This document shows, piece by piece, positions 34,226 through 45,552 of a DNA stretch of 64,000 nt. The position numbers and the translations under genes are program-made. The DNA is taken from positions 89,813,578-89,877,577 of the forward strand of contig OX375879.1 of NCBI GenBank assembly GCA_947359465.1, read 5' to 3'. The notes below the pieces were generated by a model that did no database searches, was not told the origin of the DNA, and saw only the letters and a list, made by a program, of their open reading frames with translations. The stretch comes from Metellina segmentata. Lineage: Eukaryota > Arthropoda > Arachnida > Araneae > Tetragnathidae. Every line of letters begins with the position of its first letter. Positions within the stretch are counted from its first letter, which is position 1.

Positions 34226-35095
34226 CAGGTGAGTAAAAAAAAGTTTCCGTACACACTTACTATTTGAAATAAATGGATTCATTATTTCTAGAATATAAAT
34301 ATAGAAGATAATAAAATAGGAAAAACAGATGAGTATAATTGGCATGGAACGTTTTTATGGCATTTAAGCAAAAAATATTTGTATAATTCACGATCACAAA
34401 ACTGTACCATATAAAGCAAAAAATAGTCCGTACGGTGAATAAAATTTTATTAAATGTTATTTCCCCCTCCCCATGTTTCATCATTTAATGGTCAGTTGAA
34501 CTTTCTTTAGCTTTAATGACCTCTCAAAAGTTTTGGCATGACTTCCACAAGTTTTTGTTTCTGGAGTAATTTTGTTCTAGACATCCACAATGGCACTTAT
34601 CAGGTAATTTTTGCTGCTAGTACCAAAAATTTTCAGTTCATGATACTGATTTCTTCCCATGAGTGTTCCGTTTTATAGACTGGTGGTACGCGAAGTTGCT
34701 GCGACGAATGCTAAAGACATCATTCTTTACAGAACGTTGTAGTGTTTTGAATCGTTGTTCTGTAGGAAGATAAATGGAAATGTGTAGGTACATAGCACAC
34801 ACACAATCCATGCTATTTTTAACAAAACATAAATAATGCCCACCAGAAGAACTCATGCAACTCCATACCTTTAAATTTTTTCCGCCGTGTTTCACAGTTC
34901 TACATAAGTTTTTTTGTTTGCATTTCAGGTCTTGGTTTACTCCATACCATAACTCGTCCATCTGAACCATAGCATTTTCCAGAAGTATAGTAGAATTAAA
35001 AAGCAATGTCCCAACGAGTAAAATGTTCCATTTACTCAAAATGAGTTTTTCTGTATTTACCATTATCTTAACTCTATCAAAATAACTATTCAACT
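34226..35095 (-). pseudogene. Decayed Tc1-like transposon and transposase
   Basis: A 151-codon minus frame (34638-35093) includes TVKHGGKNLKVWSCMSSSGG, the Tc1 core block (KHGGGxxMVWGCMS). The rest aligns only loosely, and the QDN and SPDLNPIE blocks are not visible. A possible inverted-repeat end, caggtgagtaaaaaaaagtt then tccgtac, follows a TA at 34224-34225. The right-hand mate was not found. Confidence 0.65.
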
Positions 35096-35099
35096 TTTT

Positions 35100-35580
35100 T
35101 TTTTTTTTTTTTGCTTAAATGTTTATTAATTATTATACTGTGCATTAAACCACACACAAAAAAAAATTGTAACTGTAGTAAAATTGTTAATTTTGTAAAA
35201 TGTTGAGATAAAGTCAAACTTTTTTAATAGAGAGAGAGTTTTTTTGGATAGTTACCATATTTAATATTAGTATTAAGATTGGATTATTATACCTTTTTTT
35301 GGTTTAATGCACTCGCCAAATGTAAACGAAGAATTTAGTACAAAAAAAGAACAAAATAGGTGCATAATTTATATTGCTATCAGTGTTATCAGAAACCCTT
35401 TATGTTGTCAAATTTGTTTATTAAATTTTGATTAAAAAAAAAAAGTTATTTAAAAAAATTAAATGTTATCCTTAAAACATTTGTATTATGCAAAAACACG
35501 ATTGATAAAAATATGAAAAGGTTCCAAGCAATATCAAAGAAAAAAAATCGGGTGTTAGCCTACCTTAACTCTTCAAGTTG
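35100..35580. other. A/T-rich DNA, no feature seen
   Basis: Poly-T, poly-A and GAGAGA runs; nothing else supported. Confidence 0.4.
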
Positions 35581-35585
35581 TTTCG

Positions 35586-35770
35586 AAGAGATATTTCGTC
35601 CATCAAGATCTGACAAACAAATGACGGGATATATCATCATCAAGATAATACCTATATTTTTCATGATGACAATATTAAGATCTGGTCAGGTTTTCTTAAT
35701 GACGAGATATCTCGTCCAATAAGATCTGCTAATGGTTTTGCTAATTACGAGATACTTCATCAAGACAACC
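35586..35770. repeat. Degenerate tandem repeat, four or five units
   Basis: The unit resembles gacgagatatctcgtccatc then aagatctg. It occurs at about 35586, 35623, 35701 and 35746 with uneven spacing of 37-78 bp. The unit itself is palindromic (gagatatctc). Confidence 0.55.
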
Positions 35771-35933
35771 ACCAGGATGAAGTCACTATACACTGTTTCT
35801 CAAGAAGATATCAAACCTTCATGCAACAAAAAATTATTAAGTGAACATAGTAATGTAAAGATCGTCACATTCAGATCTAGAAAAGCTAAAAACGAAATAA
35901 GTTATGACTTAGTGTGTTCATGTAAGTCCACGA

Positions 35934-36211
35934 TATATGAGGCTATCAAATCAAGAGTGGCTTAACCCACCAGCATACTCAAGAATATAAATGCGATTTT
36001 CTTACCGCCTTTTTCATACAATCTTATTCATCCACAAGATGATTTGAGATTATGAAAATTTGTTTTTCAGTGATTAACACAAAGTTGTTGTCCAATTTTA
36101 GAACACTTGAACTTGCACCATTTAAAAAAATAATTAAGTCTTAATAAAAGGTGATTATACAAATTTCCATTTTTGTAGGTTAGGCCACTTTTGATTTGAT
36201 AGCCTCATATA
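35934..36211. repeat. Inverted-repeat MITE-like element, copy 2
   Basis: The ends are inverted: left tatatgaggctatcaaatca then agagtggctta; right ggccacttttgatttgatag then cctcatata. They pair over about 30 bp with few mismatches. The interior blocks match copy 1 at 13821-14082. Confidence 0.75.
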
Positions 36212-36213
36212 AT

Positions 36214-37373
36214 CCGAAGTTTATTTTTTAAATTGTGACAGGAATGCACTGTGAAACCAGTTGATAAACGAAACATCCAAGGGAACGAAAGCATTTTCTG
36301 TAATGAGCTAACTAAAACCAACTGGGTTCGAGAAAACTCTTTGGCAAACACACTGGTCCAACATTAATCTGCAAAACTAAATTAGCTGATATATGCATAC
36401 GTACGGATGTTTTGGTTTTAAATATAAAAGCATAAAACAAAACGGTAAGCATGCACATATGGTACGTTTTGTCACATGCAGCACCAATGTGTGACCGGAT
36501 GAAACTTCAAGTTATTGATCCATAATTCTTACTAACAAATGGAAAAGAATCAGAAAAATATTTTTGTGGTGTGGCTGATATATTCTCTACATTCCGTCAT
36601 GGTTGGCCATAATGAACAAAATGTCTGGGGACACAAGATTTCTGTCTGAAGAGTGTGCTGACGTCTAAATGTGACAAACTTAAAGAAATATGTAGGGGGT
36701 AGAACGTTATTTTTCTGGTTGAGACTGCAATATTTGTATTATTTGGGCAGACTTAGTGTAACTGAGATGGCTTTCATAAAAACAATCGTTAAATGCTAAG
36801 TGACCCTGAATCTGAGTGTCTCAAGGATGTTACTCAACGCCTTTTATTACATCTTATCTCATGTGTTTTCCCAATGGTGGATACTTTGAGATATATATAA
36901 ATTTAATTGCATGCTGATTTGGTCTTATAATATACGCTGCCTGTCTAAATAAAGTCACATGCTTTAATCGTTCTTTAGACAGCTTACAACTTTAATGATG
37001 GCTCGCACTCCGTTGCGTCATTGCTTAGATGAACTTTTATTTTGGTCTGATTGTGTTAATTTTCCGCCCATATCTTTTATGGACGATGAAAGTCAAACTT
37101 GTAAATTCTTCAACACGTCCGAAATGCTTTCAATGGGATGGAATCAAATCTGTGATGGTCAATTTATGTTTGAACTTTGATTCTTTATTCTAATTGGAAC
37201 ACGTCGAATCTTGACGTTTTCCTGGAATATGCCTGAGTCGCCAGAAAATTTTTATTAGTGGTAATGCTGACGTTGCTATAGTCCAGATAATTTAAGGGAA
37301 TTCATATCATAACGTTTCCTAAGGAATATGGTATACCTTGGTTTCCCTTAGATCTCTAATATACAGTGTAACT
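36214..37373. other. No recognisable feature
   Basis: One open frame of 61 codons (36995-37180, starting MMARTPLRHCLDELLF) has no family resemblance. Nothing else supported. Confidence 0.4.
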
Positions 37374-37510
37374 TACACTGACAAGTAAAAACATTATGAC
37401 CATCCCTACATTTTTTCAATGAACTCGTCTGGATGACGCGAAGGGCACGTGATTAAGTGAGAATGGTATTTAACTGCTGCTGGAGAAAGTAAGTAATCAT
37501 TCTTGCACTT

Positions 37511-39553
37511 TTGCGAGTGATGGGAAAGGATGCTGATCTAAGCGAATTTGATCGTAATGGCCCGAAGACTCGGAACGAGTATCCCCGAAACTGCACGACT
37601 AGTAGGTTGTTCACGATCTGCGTAGTTAGTATTCACGCAAAGTGGATAAATGACGGTGACACCAGCAGTAGACGCCAAGGTGTTGGTCGTCCACGCGTCA
37701 TCAAAGAAAAAGGACTCGGAGAATGTCCCGCTTGGTAAAGCAAAATCGGCGCGAGACTGTTGCTCAGCTGACAGACCAATACAATGCAGGTCCAAGCGCA
37801 AGTGTTTCGGAACACACAGTTCAGCGGACACTATTGGATATGGGACTGTGCAGCAGACGTCTCAATTATGTGCCTCTGTTGACCAAGCGTCATAGTAGAC
37901 TACGCCTACAGTGGGCCTGGGAACATAGAGATTAGACCATGGATGAGTGGAAGAGTTGTCTGGTCAGATGAATCCCGATTTCTCATTCATCACGCCTATG
38001 GTCGTGTCAGGGTACGCCGTCTACCAGGCGAACACTTGCTCTTGTACAGCAGGTCATACACAGGATATTATGCTTTGGGGGATGTTCTCAAGGGGAGTGG
38101 CGGAACCGCTCTAACCAGAGATCGCTAAGGTGTTGGCTGGGGACGCCGAATTTAAGCCGGATGCTCAAGCTTTTTAGTCTAGTGTGGTCCGGGATTGAAA
38201 TCGGCAGGCGCTCGCTGCTTGGACCGTGAGGTCACTTGACCAGTATGGGCCTGGTAGGTGGGGGTGTCTTTGGCGAGGGCCGAGTGCCGGTGATTTTACT
38301 CGGAGGCACCTGGCTGTGGGCTGGCGGGCTGCCGGTAAGCGCCTGGTGATTCGGATTACTTTCCGACGGCTGGTTATCGGTTCGGGCCGGTAAGGAAAAG
38401 GCTGTAGGCTCGCTTGGGAGTAGTGACCCTAGCGGGTAGGGGCAGGTCGTCATCCTTCCGGTCAAATACCGGCAGGAACCTCCACGAGGTGCCACTTGGT
38501 AACTAGGGTGGCTGGAGGATTGCCTCTCCGGACCTACCCTACTAATACCTTCTCGCTTATGAATTTAGGCTATCTGGTAAGCGGCAGAGGTCTACATATC
38601 ACCATGGATGATGAACCCTGTACTACCGCCCACGGGCCGGACATATAGGGTGAGAGAACAGTCTGCTGTCCTGCTGGGCTTCTGAGGTGGGGGCGCCCTC
38701 CTAGTAGATGCACGGAGGTTTGAGATTCCTTCCTGTGTGTGGCGTACTCGCCACTCAGTGATGAGAACAATCCAGTTCGATTTACGACTTGGGGTCGCCA
38801 AGGCGACGAACTATATGGGCTCTGATAGCTTCTCTCTTGAGGTGAGCATGATGAAACCAGCGTGTGAGCACGACGGCCCCGTGTTGAAAGATAACTGTGA
38901 GCTGGGACGGGCACCTTATGACGCTTGGGCAGGTGCCGTGCAGGCTGTCGGGGGAATCCAACCACGTCTTGGATAACCTGGCGCACCTAGCGCGCCTCCC
39001 ACATGCTCAGTACTTCTTTCGTTTCTCATTCGAGGCTTTCCCAGCCAATCCGCTGTGGGTTTTCGGTAACTCGGTACGGAGGGGTCTGCTTCCATTCGAG
39101 AGACAGAGAGAGAGACGTTCTCATGGGGACTATGGGACCCGTAGTTGTGGTAGAACAGACCATGAAAGCTGCGAACTATCTGAAGATCATTGCGGATCAG
39201 TTGCACTCTTACATAATTTTCTGTCTTACCAACTGGAAATGGAATCTTCCAGCAGGACAACGCCCGATGTCACAAGGCTCGGATTGTGTTGGAGTGGTTT
39301 GAGGAGCATACTGATGAATTCCACTTAATATGCGTCCTGGCCACCTAACTCGCCGGATAGAGCACAGTTGGGGTGTCATGGAGCGGCAGCTCAGAGCTCA
39401 AACACCACCATATCCGAATATCTCGACTTTGCGTGCCGCTGCTTAGACATTTGGTACAACCTGTCTCCAGTCATGTACCAAGAACTTGTGGCATCTATGC
39501 CCAGGCGAGTTGCAACTGTTTTTACGGCCAAAGGAGGCACAACGCGTTATTGA
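37511..39553 (+). pseudogene. Tc1 transposase, broken and interrupted
   Basis: The pieces in order start with ADLSEFDRNGPKTR (helix-turn-helix start), VVSIHAKWINDGDTSSRRQG and VGRPRVIKEKG. Next come LVKQNRRETVAQLTDQYNAG, SEHTVQRTLLDMGL and VVWSDESRFLIHH (first catalytic Asp). After the insert come GPVVVVEQTMKAANYLKIIA, IFQQDNARCHKARIVLEWFE (second Asp), EHSWGVMERQLRAQTPP (Glu) and DIWYNLSPVMYQELVASMPR. Frameshifts, a loss of the DLNP part of SPDLNPIEH, and the 1-kb insertion disable it. Confidence 0.92.
38091..39116. mobile_element. Unidentified 1,026-bp GC-rich insert in the Tc1 element
   Basis: Interrupts the transposase between ...atgttctca and gttctcatggggac. The word gttctca at 38084-38090 and 39117-39123 is a 7-bp target duplication. 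The insert is much richer in G+C than its surroundings. It ends in a gagacagagagagagac run, suggesting a retroposon with a simple-repeat tail on the + strand. Open frames up to 143 codons run in several phases on both strands without resemblance to known proteins. It might be the untranslated region of a LINE or a large SINE. The segment at 38440-38540 (ccttccggtcaaataccggc then aggaacctcc) can form stem-loops. Confidence 0.75.
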
Positions 39554-39982
39554 GTAGGTGGTCATAATGTTTTGGCTCTTCAGTGTAGTTTCCATTATAA
39601 CTCTATTATATGATGAGTCCAACGCTGTGGAACCGAATTAGTATAGTTCCTTCAAATACACTAATACTTTACATGGCTCCTCAGTCATATCTTTACTTTT
39701 TAGCAAACATAAATTTCGCTTTCTGATTTGTCTTGGTTTTCAATCGTGTAACCGCAAGAAACAAAGGATTTCCTTGTGGTATGTTACTGTAGAACCTTGA
39801 TTATCCGAGAAAACGAGAATCGAGATCACCTCGGATAACCAGAAACTCGGATAATACGCGGTCATAGTAACACAAAATCCCTAATTCGAAATACAGAAAA
39901 AAATTACTGTATTACACGTTACTACTACTGCTATTGAAAAATTCAATAAGCAAGGATTAATAAAGACCTTTACTCGAATTTA

Positions 39983-40440
39983 GAGCCACGGTAGCTCAGG
40001 CAGTAGAGCGTCGGACTCGCATCAGAAGGGTTGTGGGTTCTGTCCTCGGCGGAGCCTCCAATTCTGATGATTGCGAGATCGGCGCTTCGACCTGGCTAAA
40101 GCGAGGCCAAAGACCGTCGTGTTCACTAATGGTGACTGGGGCACGTTAAATAAGTCGTGATCACAATGTCCCCCATGTTCCCATACTAAATCAATACCTC
40201 TGGGGGTACCTGATCAGGGGGTTATCGGCCTCTGATTGGGATCTAAATTACGATATGTGTGAGTGAATGGCTGTATGAAAGGGACCATCCTGTAAAACGG
40301 ATGTGTCATGTATGTCGAGCAAAGTCGGACTTCCTCCCAATGGGGCTCAATAACATGGAAGGCGCACCCCCCTCGCCTCTTGGCGTCTTCGACGGGCCTG
40401 GCAGTCCTCTGGTCTGCCAGTGTAGGCATAAGAAACAACA
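39983..40440 (+). repeat. SINE type D, full copy with target duplication
   Basis: Starts gagccacggtagctcaggca then gtagagcgtc, with B-box-like gggttctgtcctcgg. The 458-bp body ends in agaaacaaca. Flanked by a perfect 11-bp duplication, actcgaattta, at 39972-39982 and 40441-40451. It matches the minus copy at 56084-56539 along its length. Confidence 0.94.
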
Positions 40441-40451
40441 ACTCGAATTTA

Positions 40452-41322
40452 TGTTTCTGTATGCATTTATTATGATAATTTGACAACAAATCTGGAGGTG
40501 AGTTAAGTTCCTTTTAAACTCTTAATAATAATCTTTATTCGCTTTAGAGTGCATTTATCACGATGATTTTACAATACATCTGGATGTGAAATAAGTAAAC
40601 TTTAAACTTTTGAATAAGTAACGGTCTTCTGTTTCGCATCACTTTCACACACGTAAATATCCATTTCATCTTTCATGTCTATATATTTTAAACTACGTTG
40701 TACTTTTCCATGTTGGTGAGGATGCTCTTAATATATTTGTTTTTCTTATTTTTTTTGTAGTGTATTTGGTTATCATGTTTATCCATACGTTTTATCGTGC
40801 TTTTAATGTTAGTCTGGTACTTAAGTTGATATTTTAAAACAAATTGTTATTTAATTTTTTTTCTTGCGTTTGGCGCAGCTTATCTATTTTTGGATGTTTC
40901 GAAATAAAACTCACACCAATCCCCCTCCCATGAAACCAGACCAGTCAAGGACTTGTTGCACGTGGCACTGTAAAAAATGTTGAGCTTTACGTCTTTACAG
41001 TTACGCAAGCCACACATTGATCCAACATCAGTCCTGCGACAATAGGATGGAATACGTGCCTTCTGTACAAAAACAGAAAATCCATGCGCATGTGAAATGT
41101 TTAGTGGAATATTCTATCACTATGTGGTGCTGTCACTGAAGTACTGTGAAGTTCAGTGCTCTCAAATACTAGCAGCCATTCGAGAAAACAGCTTTTTTGG
41201 CCAAGCAACTTGTATTTAGCTCTTTCAACAAAATATGGTTTGGTGAACTGCTTTCATGAAAAGCGTTAGATTCTTTATGAATATTATGATGTTATGAATG
41301 AATGAGTCTTGAAACAAGAAAC
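40452..41322. other. No recognisable feature
   Basis: No supported frame or repeat boundary. Confidence 0.4.
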
Positions 41323-41650
41323 ACGATACACAAGAGACATTTTCAATTCTAAAAAGTTTTGTTATTGATAACAGTTTTTCATTCGAACTGTATATCGCCA
41401 TTTCCTAGATTCCACACTGCATGACGGACAATCGAATTTTCTTTACTTCTACATTTCTTGTCGAAAACTGGCAAATCTGATCTTGAAAACGATACACAAG
41501 AGACATTTTCAATTCTAAAAAGTTTTGTTATTGGTAATAGTTTTTCATTCGAATTGCATATCGCCATTTCCTAGATTCCACACTACATAACGGACAATCG
41601 AATTTTCTTTTCTTCAACATTTCTTGTCGAAAACTGACAAATCTGTTAAA
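41323..41650. repeat. Tandem duplication of a 166-bp unit
   Basis: Two head-to-tail copies start at 41323 and 41489 (acgatacacaagagacattt then tcaattctaaaaag in both). They run through tatcgccatttcctagattc and ttcttgtcgaaaactg. Roughly 93-95% identical by eye. No coding capacity. Confidence 0.92.
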
Positions 41651-42876
41651 TATTTTACAAATTAATGCATAGAGTTTTTAATGCATAGATTTATGAAACA
41701 ATTGAAAAACGAAAAAGCATGCAATTAAATAACAACGTAAAATACCAAGCATTCTACATTGTTGTGTTTCCCTTATGAATGTGTCGAATCTGCTCATCCC
41801 CACAATCGCCTCCGCCGATCTTAGTCAGCAGTCGTTCCATTAACAAAGGAAAACTTAACAACGGTTGATGCTCGTACACTGGGGAAAAGTTTTCTGATAA
41901 TGACAGACTTATGAGTCACATTACCAGCTATCAATTCAGTTTTCAAGAGCATTTTTTTCCCAATCAAAGATCAGGGCCGGCCTTATGAAGAGCTGGGCCC
42001 AATTTGATCAATCTGTGAAAGGTCCAACAAAATATTGAAAAGAAATGATTAATTTATGACTCTTTTTAAAATGAAGCGCATTGTATAGCTGGCAGCAGAA
42101 AATATTTGTTAAGTAGAAATATTTGTTTAGGTGAGTGGATATATTATTAAGGGATAAAGTTATTTACTGATTATTGCATTGCTCCCCAATCCCATTGATG
42201 ACTGAACCCCATTTGGGGGAATCAGGTAAGGGCGGTCCCTACCCAATGTGGCAGATGAAGGAGTCTTGGGGGTGGGTGGGCACGCTGATCCCAGAAGAAA
42301 GTGAGGAACAAGAATGGACAAAAAGATACTAAAAAAATGTCGCCTGAAAGTGGTGTTATCCACTTGATTACAGACCCTCACCAGTGATGCATTGTAATTG
42401 ATTCTTTTAACTAAAAAGAGAAACAGTCAGCAAATAGTTGACTTGAGATTAAGGACGCTGATAAAAATAGAGCCAAATATAGCCCTCCTTGTCATTTGTG
42501 ATTATTTAAAATTTTGTTGATTTGATTAATTACCGGAACAGTGAGCAATCTAGTGTGTTTATACAATTTACTCTTTTGTTATTTCATATTAATTATTAGA
42601 TTTATAATTTCAGTATCAAGTTGTCTAATTTCCAAACTAGCTTTTTGAAATTAAAAATTAAACACAACTACATAAATATTTTGGTAAATTCAAAATTTGT
42701 AGGCACAGCTAAATGGAGGCACACACACCTAACGAAATTGTCTTTGAAAACGGAACGTTGTGTGAACAGAACAAATTTAGTAAAACATTTCAAAGGGTGA
42801 AAATTTCACAAAATGAATCAAAAACCCAATAAAATTATCAAGGACCTAAAATTAACCCAGTGATTTTTTCCACTGG
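41651..42876. other. No recognisable feature
   Basis: Includes ggccggccttatgaagagctgggccca (41973-41999), possibly the end of an old element. Otherwise nothing supported. Confidence 0.35.
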
Positions 42877-43175
42877 TAGGCATTTTAATTAACGTCGTAC
42901 TAACGCAACCCAACGAGCTATTGACGACGGTCCGGGATCAATCCCAACGGGATAGATCCGAGGACAACAGCAAGTAATTTAGAAACACGGTCAGATGACG
43001 AGGCAACACCTGAGCTGCCATCCCACTCTCCAATAATCCACACCACGGCAACGTGAGAATATTTGAGGCCATGACAGATTTAACGTGCACCAGCCCCTTT
43101 GTACATGACTTCCTTTAATTGAATTTGAACTCACATCCCTCCGCTTGCTAATCAATTTCTCTTCCAACCGGACTG
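42877..43175 (-). repeat. SINE type A2, full copy
   Basis: On the minus strand: ggcagtccggttggaagaga, ggattgatcccggaccgtcg, ggggctggtgcacgttaaat, ctgtcatggcctcaaat. It ends near + gcattttaattaacgtcgta. It abuts the type A copy that follows, in opposite orientation. Confidence 0.85.
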
Positions 43176-43177
43176 CC

Positions 43178-43503
43178 GACCAACCGGTATAGTGGTTAAG
43201 GTGTTAGCCTCTAGATCGGAAGGTTCCTGTTTCGAATCCGGGCATGGATGTTTGTAAGCGTATGGTGTAGAGGCGGCCGGTGCACCTTAAATCTGTCGTG
43301 GCCAAAAGTCATCACGTTGGGTTGGCGTGGAAGTTTGGAGAGTGGGGTGCCAGCTCAGGTGTTGCTTCGTCATCTGACCGTGTTTCAAAATTACGAGGTG
43401 TTTCCTCGGAACTTTCCCTTAAAGGACTGATCCCTGACCGTCGCCAATAGCCCGTCGTGTTGCTCTTGTACTACGTTAACTAAAATTATCATTACTATTA
43501 CCA
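43178..43503 (+). repeat. SINE type A, full copy
   Basis: gaccaaccggtatagtggtt then aaggtgttagcctctagatc, B box gtttcgaatcc, body and attaccattat tail. CpGs are largely kept. Confidence 0.92.
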
Positions 43504-43798
43504 TTATATTTGGAAATCTGAGGTTTTCTGACGAATTGTTCGTAATGAACTGTCAATTTGAGTTAGTTTGTAATTTTAAAAGGATCTAGCAATTTTAAAT
43601 GTCACTTTCGAGATTCTAGCTCACCAAAAATAAGATTTGGAATTCAGATTTCAAAACATTTTTCGTACTGATCAATATTACCTAATTTTAAATAAAAAAG
43701 TATTCAGGCAAATATTTTTTTGAACCCCACAGAGGATTATAGAACTTTGATTTCTGAAGAAGCATGGAAAGGGGTAAGCTTAAAAATTTGATGACTAC

Positions 43799-44579
43799 TA
43801 GAGATGCGACATCGACAGCAAAACATCGATGTTGAACACTAAAACATCGATGTTAATAGTACATCACCCCAAAACCATCGATGTTTTTAAACATCGATGA
43901 ATTTAAACTTTTCCCCCCATTTTTTAAAACTGGTTTAGTAACCTCTACCATTAATGCTATCCCGAGGGGGGGGGGGATAGGAGATTTAAATTGTCAATTG
44001 CCGTGTTTATGAATTTATAAATAAGATTTTTTTAACTCTGTCAAAACAAAGTCAAAAAACCTAAGAATAATAAACAAATCTTTCGTTTCCAAATGTAATA
44101 ATACAAAAGAAAATCATATTTACAACAATTTGAAATAGGTACTACTAAGTAAAAGTATAAGTAGGCAGGTACATAACAATTATTGTTAGTTACTATTTTT
44201 TATTTATCAACTTATGGGGGGAAATTAACCTTTTTTTTTATGTCCTGCAACTAAAAAATATTGGGCCTATAGTTATTATATGCCCCAATATTTGTTACTT
44301 ACAGTTTGTAAAAAGAGAAGTTCTTTAACTTTCTCCCCTGAAGCCGACTCCTTTTTTCCCCTAACTATCCCATAAGTTAGAGAAAAAACTTTTTCCGATG
44401 AGACGGATGTCGCTATCACTGACAAATACTTAGTTGCGCGGTTATTTTTTAAATTTTTACAATGGTACTTTTTTTATTCCAAAATTAAACATCGACAATG
44501 TAAAAACATCGATATTAAACAAGCATCGGCTCTAATAAATCGATTTTTATTTTTATAAAACATCGATGTCGTATCTCTA
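43799..44579. mobile_element. hAT-type element with CATCGATG subterminal repeats
   Basis: Left end tagagatgcgacatcga; right end catcgatgtcgtatctcta, whose reverse complement starts tagagatacgacatcgatg. A perfect 8-bp duplication, atgactac, flanks it (43791-43798, 44580-44587). Within 100 bp of each end the word catcgatg or its near form recurs at least six times. The 781-bp interior has no transposase. Confidence 0.92.
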
Positions 44580-44787
44580 ATGACTACCCTGAGTATGTCA
44601 AAGATCTTGGTCTATTTGCGTGAGTAAACGTTTTCAATTATGAACGATAATAAGAGTAAATCGTAAGCTAAGGGTAAATCGTAATTTTAAAAACGATAAT
44701 TCGGGGGACATAGGGTTAGTGTGTTGGGTTTCATGGAGGAAGGGTCGTGTTTGGCATAGCTGCAACACATCAAGTAAACACACCTAC

Positions 44788-45085
44788 AGGGTAGGTAGGT
44801 ATTTTAAAAAACGTCTTACTAGAGCGACACAGCGGGTTCGGTCCGGGATGAATCCCAACAGGAAAGATCCTAGGATCACACGTATTTTTGAACCAGTCAG
44901 ATGATGAGGCAACACTTGAGATGGCATACGACTCTCCAGAATTCCACATCACGCCAACGTGAGGACATTTGAGGTCACGGCGGATTTAACATGCACCAGC
45001 CACTTAGTACACTACGGTCTTTGGCTCGATTCGAACTCGCAACCCTCCGGTTGCTAATCCGTTGCTCTTCCATCCGTTCTATTGG
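44788..45085 (-). repeat. SINE type A2, full copy
   Basis: On the minus strand: cggatggaagagcaacggat, B box gagttcgaatcgagcc, aaagaccgtagtgtactaag, tggctggtgcatgttaaatc, and the type A 3' body. It ends near + acctacagggtaggtaggta. Confidence 0.87.
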
Positions 45086-45089
45086 CACA

Positions 45090-45205
45090 GATATTGTAAT
45101 TTTTTAATTAACGTCATACTAGAGCAGCACACTATTGACGACGGTCCGGCATCAATGTGCTAAATTAAAGATCCGAGGACAACAACACGTAATTTTGAAC
45201 CACAG
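45090..45205 (-). repeat. SINE type A or A2, 3' fragment
   Basis: + strand ttaattaacgtcatactaga then gcagcacac, attgacgacggtccgg, gatccgaggacaacaac and taattttgaaccac are the reversed 3' half of the type A body. Confidence 0.75.
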
Positions 45206-45552
45206 TTCATTGGCACAGAAGAGAGAAACACGAGGTATAGTCAATAAGTTCGGGCACACGGAACATGTCACAAGATCCTTTCTTTGGATTTGCACATGCA
45301 TCGCTCTCCAGAGCATTGTTCCTCGCAATTGCGGGCGACCTAATCAGTGCTACCGACAATGAAATGACATTTTTGTCCCGAATCATCAACGGGAACGAAA
45401 CATGGTGTTTCCTGTACGATCCCCAACACAAGCGTCAGACGTCTACCTGGAAATCGCTACAGTCACCGCGGTCGAAAAAGTTTCGAATGGATTGCTCGAA
45501 GGGAGGAAAGTCACACTGCAGCTGTTTTTTGACATGAAGGGCATCGTACACT

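Larger units (their letters stand above)
37376..39585 (+). mobile_element. Tc1-like DNA transposon split by a 1-kb insertion
   Basis: Left inverted repeat cactgacaagtaaaaacatt then atgacca; right tggtcataatgttttggctc then ttcagtg. Both are flanked by TA (37374-37375 and 39586-39587). Without the insert at 38091-39116 and its duplication the element is about 1.18 kb, a normal Tc1 length. Confidence 0.93.

Noticed and set aside
39983..40060. tRNA gene
   Set aside because: A and B box-like sequences are the head of a SINE with a 458-bp body and a target duplication; no acceptor-stem pairing confirmed.
40214..40489. Open frames in both type D SINE copies (for example MSEWLYERDHPVKRMC)
   Set aside because: They occur only inside the SINE, on either strand, with no support for coding.
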